A DNA stretch of 34,775 nt from an uncultured Collinsella sp. GTDB taxonomy: Bacteria; Actinomycetota; Coriobacteriia; Coriobacteriales; Coriobacteriaceae. The first letter of the stretch is position 1. Each line of letters starts with the position of its first letter. A program made the translations under genes and the position numbers. Location: the NCBI GenBank assembly GCA_900756765.1, contig CAAELE010000038.1:1-34775 (forward strand). Reading direction: 5' to 3'. The notes under the pieces were generated by a model. The model was not told where the DNA came from. It searched no databases and worked only from the letters and a program-made list of their open reading frames with translations. Positions 1 to 6,314 of the stretch are shown here, piece by piece.

Positions 1-202
1 ACAACCAAGGAGGCAGGTTACTGATGCGGACTCCCGCACGCCCACGACTACCCGACGGGGACTGTGTTTTCATCTCTGGTGCCCGCATTGTAGCACGCGT
101 GAATTCGCATTGACCTCGCTGCCGGCATGTTGTGACTGGGGTCGGAATTTCAAATTCTCGATAATATGCCTACGTGCATTGCTCCTCAGTTTCGAAACTT
201 AA

Positions 203-367
203 TACATCTCGAGTTTCGAAACCGAGAGGGAGCTCGCGCCGCTTCTGTCCATCAGGGATGCGTTCCCGAAGGTCCTCATCGCTCGCACGAGACGTGACCC
301 CTATACCCGGGAGGGCGTGCTCGTGCTGGACCTCGCGAGGTGGCTGCTCGGAGAGCAGGGGTTCTGA
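203..367 (+). pseudogene. C-terminal remnant of a DUF4143-type AAA ATPase
   Basis: The frame reads from just after a TAA at 200-202 to a TGA at 365-367 and encodes about 54 residues. These include ETERELAPLLSIRDAFPK and GVLVLDLARWLLGE. This is the usual C-terminal tail of bacterial ATPases with a DUF4143 domain (a nuclease-like fold after an AAA module), where the conserved pattern is a run ending in RDxxPK followed by a DxxxWLL strand. No P-loop or start codon is present, and nothing upstream in the window continues it, so it is a gene relic. An 11-bp direct repeat, AGTTTCGAAAC, at 188-198 and 212-222 lies in frame across the break. Family assignment rests on pattern recognition only. Confidence 0.5.
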
Positions 368-470
368 GTGCCGCAAAGGGGTGTCGCGCGACAGGGCACG
401 CAGCGCCGTTCACGCCCGCATGGGAAGCGCCGCCGCCATATAGGCGGCCGAAGGAGCTCCGTGGATCGCG

Positions 471-868
471 CTACTCGCCGCCTGCCTGCGCCGCCGAGAG
501 CAGTGCGCTCAAATCGGCCCGAATCGCCTCCGCCTTGCTTCCGAGCTGCAACGGGGCTGAGTCGCTCGAGATGTTCACGCTCAGCAGGTGCGCACCCGGT
601 AGCTTCGCGGTCATGCTCCAGAACGGGAGCGTGATGATGCCGGGGGTCATCTCGCCCACGCCAAGCTCCAGCAGCAGCACGCGGCCAGCTCCGCGCTCGT
701 GCACGAAGCGCTCGTATCGTCCGAGGCTCTCGCGCCATGTCGCACCCTGCAGAAACGTGTCGTCGCGCACCCACGGTACAAGATACTGGTTTTCCGTGCG
801 AAAACGCTCATGCCGCTAAATTGAGCGACCGCCTGTACTGCAGCGGGATCATCCGCCCGAGCGATCCC
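471..868 (-). pseudogene. SIR2-family (sirtuin-like) gene, C-terminal fragment
   Basis: The minus-strand frame entered near 815 encodes ENQYLVPWVRDDTFLQG, then GRVLLLELGVGEMTPGII, LPFWSMT and a SVNISSDSAPL segment, ending at 471. This matches the last third of the bacterial SIR2-like proteins in which an (L/F)ELGVGxxTP strand and a PFW motif follow the zinc-ribbon region. It has no start and no NAD-binding GAGxS region. Just upstream (868-812) another frame gives ADDPAAVQAVAQFSGMSV, which looks like the preceding sirtuin segment after a frameshift near 790-810, with a TAA at 869-871 before it. The N-terminal part of apparently the same gene lies at 2532-2732, on the far side of the radical SAM pair. 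Call: insertion-disrupted, decaying gene. Confidence 0.65.
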
Positions 869-949
869 TTAATCCGTCGCCCGTTGCGCCAATCGGCAGA
901 AGCCACGCGTGGACGCTAATCGCTCGAGCGAATCGTCGTCGGTTTCCGT

Positions 950-1858
950 TTAACGATTTCTTTTTCCGCTATTATCCGACCCTCGGACTTCCTCGTGATA
1001 GAAGTAGTCCACGATCACCGGATGCCCCTGGGGGACTCTGCCATAAGGCATTTCGTTGTCCACAAAGGGGCAATCGTACTTCTTGGCCATTTCCTCGGCT
1101 TTTACTTCAAGCTCTTCAAAATAGCTACGGTTGCGCTTGTTATAGATCTCATCGTAAAGCGGTACGAGATCGGGATGTTTCTCGGCGATATAATCCAGGA
1201 TCGCTTTTTTGAAACCACCCCGAAGATTGAGATTTTCGAGCCAAAACAAATCGCACCGATCCTTTACTCGCTCAAAAATCATCTCAAAATCCGTGATGCC
1301 GGGAAATACCGGGGACACGAAGCAGACCGTACGGATACCTTCGTCATACACCTGCTTCATTGCAGCGATACGACGCTCGATGCTCGACGCGGAGTCCATA
1401 TCGTTCTTGAAGTTCTCATCCAGCGTGTTGATCGACCATGAAACGGTCACTCGTCCAAGCTTCTTCAGCAGATCGATATCCCGTACCACAAGATCGGACT
1501 TTGTGCAGATCAGAATATCTGCATCGCTGCCAATCAGCTGCTCCAGGAGTTTCCTGGTATTCCCGAATCGCTCCTCCTGTGGATTGTAGCCATCCGTCAC
1601 AGAACCGATAACCACCCGCTGTCCAGCGTATTTCTTCGGATTCTTGATTTCCGGCCAATGCTTCACATCAAGAAAGGTGCCCCATTCCTCCTTGTGTCCG
1701 GTAAAGCGCTTCATAAAGGAGGCATAGCAATACTTGCAGGCATGCGTGCAGCCTACATAGGGATTGACCGAGTAGCCGCCTACCGGCAGGCTGGACTTGG
1801 TCATGATGTTCTTTGCTTCCACCTCATTGATGAGGATTCCATCGATCACTTCCGCCAT
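950..1858 (-). CDS. Radical SAM mobile pair protein B
   Basis: This 302-residue protein has a radical SAM core. CTHACKYC (CX3CX2C) near residues 34-41 ligates the [4Fe-4S] cluster that cleaves S-adenosylmethionine. It is followed by a SplB-like (spore-photolyase-like) TIM-barrel: VVIGSVTDGYNPQE, LICTKSDLVVRD and VSWSINTLD. The combination with an adjacent Gp37/Gp68-like radical SAM protein is the 'radical SAM mobile pair' described in family databases as a horizontally moving two-gene unit of unknown chemistry. The ATG at 1858 was chosen because GGAGGTG precedes it and it overlaps the end of partner A by 13 bp, implying translational coupling. A longer reading back to 2002 only overlaps A. 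Codon use is more A/T-rich than flanking genes, which supports transfer. The substrate is unknown. Confidence 0.85.
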   Translation of the reverse strand: MAEVIDGILINEVEAKNIMTKSSLPVGGYSVNPYVGCTHACKYCYASFMKRFTGHKEEWGTFLDVKHWPEIKNPKKYAGQRVVIGSVTDGYNPQEERFGNTRKLLEQLIGSDADILICTKSDLVVRDIDLLKKLGRVTVSWSINTLDENFKNDMDSASSIERRIAAMKQVYDEGIRTVCFVSPVFPGITDFEMIFERVKDRCDLFWLENLNLRGGFKKAILDYIAEKHPDLVPLYDEIYNKRNRSYFEELEVKAEEMAKKYDCPFVDNEMPYGRVPQGHPVIVDYFYHEEVRGSDNSGKRNR

Positions 1859-2535
1859 GTTCTCTGCACCTCCAGCACTCTTTCGAATTCTTCCGGCAAT
1901 TCCTGAATCATGTTTTCGTCCCCTATGACAGAGACGAGGTCTTCCTTCATAAACATTGGAATGCCAAGCGCGTGCGCCTGGTCCGTCAAAGACCATGCCC
2001 ACTCCGGTTCCGTATGAACCTTCCTGCTCTGCGCCCCGGTCATGGTACCGACGACGATCCAGTTGATTCCGGAAAGGTCGACCGTACCGGGATCGTCGAA
2101 TAGCGGCTCAAAAGTAACGAAGAAGTGATTTGCTTTGACGTTTTTCCGAAGGGCGTCGATACGCCACAGCTCCGCTTTCCTCGTCACCGTAACGCCGAAC
2201 CATGCGTTTTCCAGGTCGGTATCTAAATCCAGCAAATCGGGTCTCTTGGTCAGGAACAGGAACTGATGCTGTGGATTCTCATGGATCTTTGCAAATACCT
2301 CGTCTCGCCATTCCAGCTTCCACCCGGAGAGATCGCTCATGCCGGTAAGGAGAAAGTTCTGCGGGCGTTTCTTTTCCATCATCTTGAGCTTGCTCGGGAT
2401 GAACGCAGGATCAGCGAAGTCGTCAATCATATGCCAACGTTTCACATTGTTACGGGCATAGCAATATGGACACCCCACCGTGCAGCCGATGACGATATTC
2501 ATATTCTGAATCTGATTTTTGATGCAGATGCTCAT
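1846..2535 (-). CDS. Radical SAM mobile pair protein A
   Basis: This 229-residue protein resembles the phage Gp37/Gp68 (DUF5131) radical SAM family. The cluster motif CTVGCPYC sits near residues 18-25, followed by NFLLTGMSDLSGWK, QFLFLTKRPDLL and the WFGVTV strand typical of the family. A GTMTGAQSRK segment and an MFMKEDL segment close the barrel. It is first of the pair and its 3' end overlaps partner B. The start ATG at 2535 overlaps the stop of the upstream sirtuin fragment (ATGA), so it would be translated by termination-reinitiation from that fragment's ribosome binding site, although GGTGGG also lies upstream. No dedicated MarR regulator, seen in some mobile-pair loci, is present here. 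The reaction is unknown. Confidence 0.85.
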   Translation of the reverse strand: MSICIKNQIQNMNIVIGCTVGCPYCYARNNVKRWHMIDDFADPAFIPSKLKMMEKKRPQNFLLTGMSDLSGWKLEWRDEVFAKIHENPQHQFLFLTKRPDLLDLDTDLENAWFGVTVTRKAELWRIDALRKNVKANHFFVTFEPLFDDPGTVDLSGINWIVVGTMTGAQSRKVHTEPEWAWSLTDQAHALGIPMFMKEDLVSVIGDENMIQELPEEFERVLEVQRTWRK

Positions 2536-2732
2536 AACGCCTGCCCACCTGCCTCTCCCGTAAACACGCAATCAGCCTCCCCCACCTTGCGGGCAAAAGC
2601 CTCGATATCTTGCTTGCAAGCAGCAGGCTCGCAATCGCTCAAATCGTATGACGTGCCGCCGTCTCGATAGGCTGCTTGGTGGGAAAACGATCGGTTGGTG
2701 AGCTCGATGACGAGCTGCTCGTACGGAGTCAT
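2532..2732 (-). pseudogene. SIR2-family gene, N-terminal fragment cut by the radical SAM cassette
   Basis: ATG at 2732 with AGAGG seven bases upstream opens 66 codons. After an N-terminal extension (MTPYEQLVIELTNRSFS) the residues DIEAFARKVGEADCVFTGEA match the start of the sirtuin Rossmann fold. There a helix ending in (E)AD is followed by a strand leading into the NAD-binding GAGxS turn. The match stops exactly at that turn (EAGGQAL, then TGA), and the stop overlaps the ATG of radical SAM protein A. The C-terminal part of a sirtuin lies in the same orientation at 471-868. I infer the two pieces were one gene. The alternative is a genuine small protein of unknown function. The frame is also open up to 2876, without a convincing start there. 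Confidence 0.55.
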
Positions 2733-2875
2733 CCACTGCCCTCTTTCAGCTATTATGAACAGGTGTCTATAAGCAGTATCGGTGTCGATTTGCGCGAGGG
2801 CAATGAACAGCTTCGGGCTGCTGTCGATAAACGAGCGTTTGCTGGGCATTGTCGAGCGTTGCAATTGGAGGGGCA

Positions 2876-3433
2876 ATGGAAACGGGGAAGATGGACCGTC
2901 GCCGACGCCATACGCTCTCGGTCATACGGGAGGCGTTCTTTGCGCTGCTGGCCGAGGTTGGCTTCGCGAAGATGACGGTAGCGGATATCTGCCGCCGCGC
3001 CGATATCAACCGCGGCACGTTCTATCTGCACTACGAGGACAAGTTCGCGCTGCTCGATGCGCTTATTGACGAGGCCTTGGCGGCGGTGCCCCCGCTCGAG
3101 GGATCGGGGGCGGATGCCCTCTGCCAGCGCCCGCCGGCAAACGATGACTATTATCTGCTCTACTCGGATGACGACGCGTGCGCCCGGGTGGCGCAGCGCG
3201 TCGTCGAGCGCGGCGCCGAGCAAATGGTTCCCTCGATCATGGGGGAGACCGGGCTTTCGCGCGAGGACGCCTATCTGCTCTTCGTCCACAACGTCCAGGG
3301 AAATCTCGCGGTCAACCGCCTGCTCGGTTGGAAGCGGGGACCCGAGTTCGCCCACGCCCAGGAGCTGCTCAACGCCTATTCCGAGGGGGGCATGCGGGCG
3401 GTATCGGCCCCTTGCAGATTAATCGCGAATTAG
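2876..3433 (+). CDS. TetR/AcrR-family transcriptional regulator
   Basis: The protein has 185 residues. The N-terminal part carries a standard TetR helix-turn-helix: a helix ending FFALLAEVGFAKMTVADIC, then RRADINRGTFYLHYEDK at about residues 34-50. The remainder is a helical ligand domain without recognisable specificity. ATG 2876 is preceded by GGAGGGGC, and the track of upstream ATGs (2849) has no such site. It is transcribed away from the sirtuin fragment and runs tail-to-tail into the cupin gene, their stop codons overlapping by 4 bp. It is a probable repressor with an unknown target. It may have controlled the sirtuin before that gene was broken, but nothing in the sequence proves this. 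Confidence 0.85.
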   Translation: METGKMDRRRRHTLSVIREAFFALLAEVGFAKMTVADICRRADINRGTFYLHYEDKFALLDALIDEALAAVPPLEGSGADALCQRPPANDDYYLLYSDDDACARVAQRVVERGAEQMVPSIMGETGLSREDAYLLFVHNVQGNLAVNRLLGWKRGPEFAHAQELLNAYSEGGMRAVSAPCRLIAN

Positions 3434-3783
3434 AACATGATGGCGTCGTCGGCCGTGAAGGCATCGAGGGATCCCTGCTTGACCTGAATGCAGACGTATG
3501 TGATCCCCGAGTCGGACGCGGCGCGGAACTGACGATGCGCAGCGGGGGAAATGCGCAGCCAGTCGCCGGCCGCAAGCTCGATATCCTCACCGTCGATCGT
3601 GACCGAGCCTGCGCCCTCGAGCACGCCATAGATCTCCTCGTTTTCCTTGTGTGCATGGACGAACGGAACGCCAGCGCCGGCGGGAAGACTGTTGATACTC
3701 ACCTCTGCCCCGGTAAGCCCGAGCACCTCGTGCAGCTCAACGCGGCTCTCATTGCCGATGTGGGTCTTTGCATAATTAGCCAT
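3430..3783 (-). CDS. Cupin-domain protein
   Basis: This 117-residue single-domain cupin has the first metal motif HAHKENEE (H43, H45, E49 or E50), a Gly-rich turn, and the second motif around H83 (ISPAAHRQF). These residues form the metal site of a beta-barrel cupin. The small size and YGVLEGAGSVTIDGE resemble stand-alone cupins of the quercetinase or mannose-isomerase-like group, often of unknown enzymatic role. ATG 3783 has GAGG about seven bases upstream. It is divergent from the HxlR regulator across a 151-bp gap and overlaps the TetR stop at its 3' end. It may belong to the HxlR regulon by position. No signal peptide, so cytoplasmic. Confidence 0.85.
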   Translation of the reverse strand: MANYAKTHIGNESRVELHEVLGLTGAEVSINSLPAGAGVPFVHAHKENEEIYGVLEGAGSVTIDGEDIELAAGDWLRISPAAHRQFRAASDSGITYVCIQVKQGSLDAFTADDAIMF

Positions 3784-3853
3784 AATGGTTCCTCTCTTGG
3801 GGTTGATTTACCTTGCAGGCATCTCCTGCGTGAGATATATTCAACGAGAAAGC

Positions 3854-3893
3854 GCATGCAAATACGAGTACGCACATATTTGTAACTGCATGC
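3854..3893. promoter_or_regulatory. Candidate operator between cupin and hxlR
   Basis: The divergent intergenic region contains two copies of the palindrome GCATGC (3854-3859 and 3888-3893) and, between them, AAATA (3860-3864) facing TATTT (3877-3881). The two dyads do not share exactly one centre. The spacing and location suit a regulator site acting on both divergent genes, with the HxlR protein the obvious candidate. It could also be fortuitous. Confidence 0.3.
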
Positions 3894-3934
3894 TTTTTTG
3901 TGAAACCGGTATGGTCAAGGAGGTTGGGTCTCCC

Positions 3935-4261
3935 ATGATGGCGAAAGAGGAGCTTCCGGAGTGTCCGGTCGCAACGGCGGTAGCGCTCATTGGCGGCAAG
4001 TGGAAACTGCTCATTATTCGCAACTTACGCGTACGCCCTTGGCGTTTCAACGAGTTGCGCCGCAACCTGGAGGGGATCTCTCAGAAGGTGCTTACCGACA
4101 GCCTGCGGCAGATGGAGGATGATGGGCTGGTCTTTCGCCATGACTATGGCGAGAATCCTCCCCGCGTTGAGTATGGCCTTACCGAGCTCGGCCGCCAGAT
4201 GATGCCCATCATGGACTCGCTGGCAGACTTCGGCGCTTATTACAAGACAATTGTTTCGTAG
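3935..4261 (+). CDS. HxlR (DUF24)-family winged-helix regulator with N-terminal Cys
   Basis: This 108-residue protein has the HxlR hallmark ECPVATAVALIGGKWKLLII near residues 9-28, followed by a winged helix (RFNELRRNLEGISQKVLTDSLRQM) and a wing with RVEYGLTELG. The single Cys10 sits where the thiol sensors of this family, such as YodB and HypR of Bacillus, keep their reactive cysteine, so redox or electrophile sensing is plausible. The start is ATG 3935 because AAGGAGG lies at 3917-3923. The in-frame ATG at 3911 precedes that site and lacks its own. The gene lies 99 bp upstream of an iron-sulfur flavoprotein and divergent from a cupin, both plausible targets. Confidence 0.85.
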   Translation: MMAKEELPECPVATAVALIGGKWKLLIIRNLRVRPWRFNELRRNLEGISQKVLTDSLRQMEDDGLVFRHDYGENPPRVEYGLTELGRQMMPIMDSLADFGAYYKTIVS

Positions 4262-4360
4262 CGGACACATCGCTTGGGGGGCGGAGAACCGCTACGAGGG
4301 TGCTAACGAAAACCTGTCCCGAATCATCGTGCGCCTGCGGCATGAAGAAGGGAGATTCCT

Positions 4361-4891
4361 ATGAAAATCGTTGTATTGAGCGGCAGCCCGCGTAAGGGCG
4401 CCAATACCGACACCATGGTCGAGGCGTTTGCCGAGACCGCGCGTGAGGGCGGCCATACGGTCGAGGTCATCCGCGTTGCCAGCAAGAAGATCGCCGGCTG
4501 CTTGGGATGCCAGTACTGCTTTACCCATGAGGACACCTGTGTGCAGAGGGATGACATGGCCAACGTGATTGAGTCGCTGAAAGACACCGACATGGTTGTC
4601 TTCGCTTCGCCTATCTACTGGTTCGATATCACCGCGCAGGAGAAGGCCGTCATCGACCGCCTGTACGCCTTCGGTGCCACGGGATTCCCGTTCACCAAGA
4701 CGGCCCTTTTGCTCGATAGCCACAGCGAGGGCGTCTATGATGCGGCGATCGCTATGTACAAGTCAGCCTGCGCGTACTGCAAGTGGGAGGACCAGGGCAT
4801 TGTCACCATTAGCGGCATGACCGAGCGCGACAGCATGGCATCCTCGCCCAAGTTGAAAGAGGTGTGCGAGCTCGCTCGCAAGCTGGTCTAA
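4361..4891 (+). CDS. Iron-sulfur flavoprotein / NADPH-dependent FMN reductase family
   Basis: This 176-residue flavodoxin-fold protein starts with the FMN-phosphate loop GSPRKGANT (residues 8-16). Cysteines C47, C50, C53 and C60 give CX2CX2CX6C, the compact motif that holds a [4Fe-4S] cluster in iron-sulfur flavoproteins of the Isf type. FASPIYWFDITAQEKAVIDR is the conserved flavin-contact segment. A further Cys pair (about C130 and C133) lies near the C-terminus. It probably shuttles electrons from ferredoxin or NAD(P)H to small oxidants or quinones under anaerobiosis. AAGGGAG precedes ATG 4361. It is downstream of hxlR on the same strand and ends before a long inverted repeat. Confidence 0.8.
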   Translation: MKIVVLSGSPRKGANTDTMVEAFAETAREGGHTVEVIRVASKKIAGCLGCQYCFTHEDTCVQRDDMANVIESLKDTDMVVFASPIYWFDITAQEKAVIDRLYAFGATGFPFTKTALLLDSHSEGVYDAAIAMYKSACAYCKWEDQGIVTISGMTERDSMASSPKLKEVCELARKLV

Positions 4892-4904
4892 GGACAAGAA
4901 GAGC

Positions 4905-4969
4905 GCATGGCAATCAGCGCTAGCGGAAATGCGTGCTGCCCTTACCAAGAGGAGTGCTGATTGCCATGC
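4905..4969. repeat. 14-bp perfect inverted repeat between convergent genes
   Basis: GCATGGCAATCAGC at 4905-4918 is the exact complement of GCTGATTGCCATGC at 4956-4969, with 37 bases between. It lies 14 bp after the flavoprotein stop and 31 bp before the ATPase stop, so it could form a hairpin in either transcript. No T-run follows, so it is not a textbook terminator. It may be an RNA-stability element or the ends of a tiny mobile repeat. Confidence 0.6.
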
Positions 4970-4999
4970 AATGATGCTCCAGCGGACAATCTCGGCGTG

Positions 5000-6094
5000 C
5001 TAGGAGGCCTTCTCGCTCAGGAACTCCCTGAACGCGGGGATGTCGAAGCCGACGAGGCCACGTCCACGTTCCCCGATAACGCCGTCCTCCAGGAGGCGGC
5101 GTTTGTATTGACTTGCATAGTTGCTGGCGACGCCCATACGCTTGGCTATCTCCGAGACCCTGCTGGGTCCAGAATCGGGCAGCATCGCGAGCAAAAACTC
5201 AATGTCTTTATCGGAAAGCTCTCGATAGGTCGTTTCGAGAATGCGATCGCGCAACTCCATGCGTGCGAGCAGGGAACCCTGCTGGACATCGGATGTGCTG
5301 ATTTGGGGCGAGTTCTCCGAAACATCCCAAGTGCGATATCCGACGAGCTGCATCATGTAGGGGAATCCGTCGACGGCCTTCACAGCATCCTCGAGCGCTT
5401 CTGGCGTGATTGAGCGTCCTCCAGCCTCAATGGTTTTGCGGAAGGCATTTGCAATCTCAACATCAGTGATTCGTCCCAGCTGATGATACTGGGAGCGCCT
5501 GAGGAACGAAACAGAATCGTTGCGCAGCAGCGCCGATACTTTGTAGGGTAGTCCCGCCATGAGAAGGGCTACCTTTTTGCCCTCTCGTACAAAATGTTGG
5601 TAGACAGAGGCAAATTGGAGCATTTCATCAAGATCGACCGTGACTTCATCGATAGTGATGAGAAGCCCGATGTCATGCTTCTCGAGCTGCCTGAAAATGC
5701 TGTTCATACGTGTGCGCCAGTTGCTCTGGGCCTCTTGAGCATATGTCCAATCGATGCCCACTGGACCAATTTGAACGCCGTTTATGCGCGCATGAGGCTG
5801 TGAGAGGTAGCTATCTGCGGCTTCTTTGGTTCGCTCGATAATATCTTCGAGCATGCCTGGCATGGCGGAGACATTTGCTGCGATCCAGTCGCGTTCAAGC
5901 GCCGTTTCTGAAAGGAGCGAGAGAAGCGCCGTCTTGCCCGTTCCCCTTGCGCCAGTAAAAATAGTCGACAGGTTGGGATCTCCCGGGCCATTGATAAAGC
6001 CACGGTTGATGTCACGCAGGATATGCTCGCGACCCGCTAGAAAAGGAGGGACGCTTCCGAACGTCGGGGTAAAGGGGTTCTTGCTGTACTCCAT
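5000..6094 (-). CDS. AAA-type ATP-binding protein with C-terminal winged helix
   Basis: This 364-residue protein has P-loop GARGTGKT at 48-55, Walker B LLITIDE at 144-150, and sensor-like segments LLMAGLPYKVS and FPYMMQLVGYRTW. The last 70 residues look like a winged helix-turn-helix (VSEIAKRMGVASNYASQYKRRL). This layout is that of the ATPase_2/STAND-like ATP-binding proteins found beside accessory genes. Their roles are mostly unknown, with regulation or DNA binding suspected. ATG 6094 has AAGGAG just upstream. The reading frame extends to 6148 only through the repeats at 6102-6158. It is a single-gene unit, convergent with the flavoprotein. Its own DNA-binding domain plus the upstream repeats suggest autoregulation. 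Confidence 0.8.
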   Translation of the reverse strand: MEYSKNPFTPTFGSVPPFLAGREHILRDINRGFINGPGDPNLSTIFTGARGTGKTALLSLLSETALERDWIAANVSAMPGMLEDIIERTKEAADSYLSQPHARINGVQIGPVGIDWTYAQEAQSNWRTRMNSIFRQLEKHDIGLLITIDEVTVDLDEMLQFASVYQHFVREGKKVALLMAGLPYKVSALLRNDSVSFLRRSQYHQLGRITDVEIANAFRKTIEAGGRSITPEALEDAVKAVDGFPYMMQLVGYRTWDVSENSPQISTSDVQQGSLLARMELRDRILETTYRELSDKDIEFLLAMLPDSGPSRVSEIAKRMGVASNYASQYKRRLLEDGVIGERGRGLVGFDIPAFREFLSEKAS

Positions 6095-6101
6095 GGTAGC
6101 T

Positions 6102-6158
6102 CCTTTGCAAGTTTTGCTAATTTTTGCAACTTTTGCTAACTTTTGCAAGTTTTGCTAA
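6102..6158. repeat. Three tandem 19-bp iteron-like repeats upstream of the ATPase gene
   Basis: Units at 6102-6120, 6121-6139 and 6140-6158 have the plus-strand form (n)(Y/T)TTTGCAAnTTTTGCTAA. Each carries two half-sites, TTTGCAA and TTTTGCTAA, about ten bases apart, roughly one helical turn. They directly precede the Shine-Dalgarno of the minus-strand ATPase gene (start 6094). The spacing points to cooperative protein binding on one face of DNA, most simply by the ATPase itself. Confidence 0.85.
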
Positions 6159-6236
6159 TGGCTTTACATGCCTTGTGCCGTGGGATTGCAGGAGTGAAAA
6201 ACGGGGAGTTCTATTATTCCGACTACGTTGCAACGA

Positions 6237-6277
6237 GCGGGGCCCGGAGCGCAATGCTGCTGCGCTCCGGGCCCCGC
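6237..6277. terminator. Strong 17-bp hairpin downstream of the topoisomerase operon
   Basis: Positions 6237-6253 and 6261-6277 are perfectly complementary (17 bp, loop of 7) and very GC-rich. The hairpin lies 37 bp past the stop of the topoisomerase A subunit (minus strand) and upstream of the ATPase gene. A clear T-run is missing on the minus side, so termination is probable but not textbook. Confidence 0.6.
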
Positions 6278-6314
6278 TGCTTTGTACAACCATGACGGTT
6301 TGACCACCGTTGTT

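Noticed and set aside
1..24. End of a possible upstream gene (TTKEAGY then TGA)
   Set aside because: Seven codons are too few to tell a real C-terminus from chance. 25-200 contains nothing I can support as a feature.
950..2002. Longer start for radical SAM protein B
   Set aside because: The extra 48 codons lie inside protein A in another frame; ATG 1858 has the better ribosome site and the usual family N-terminus.
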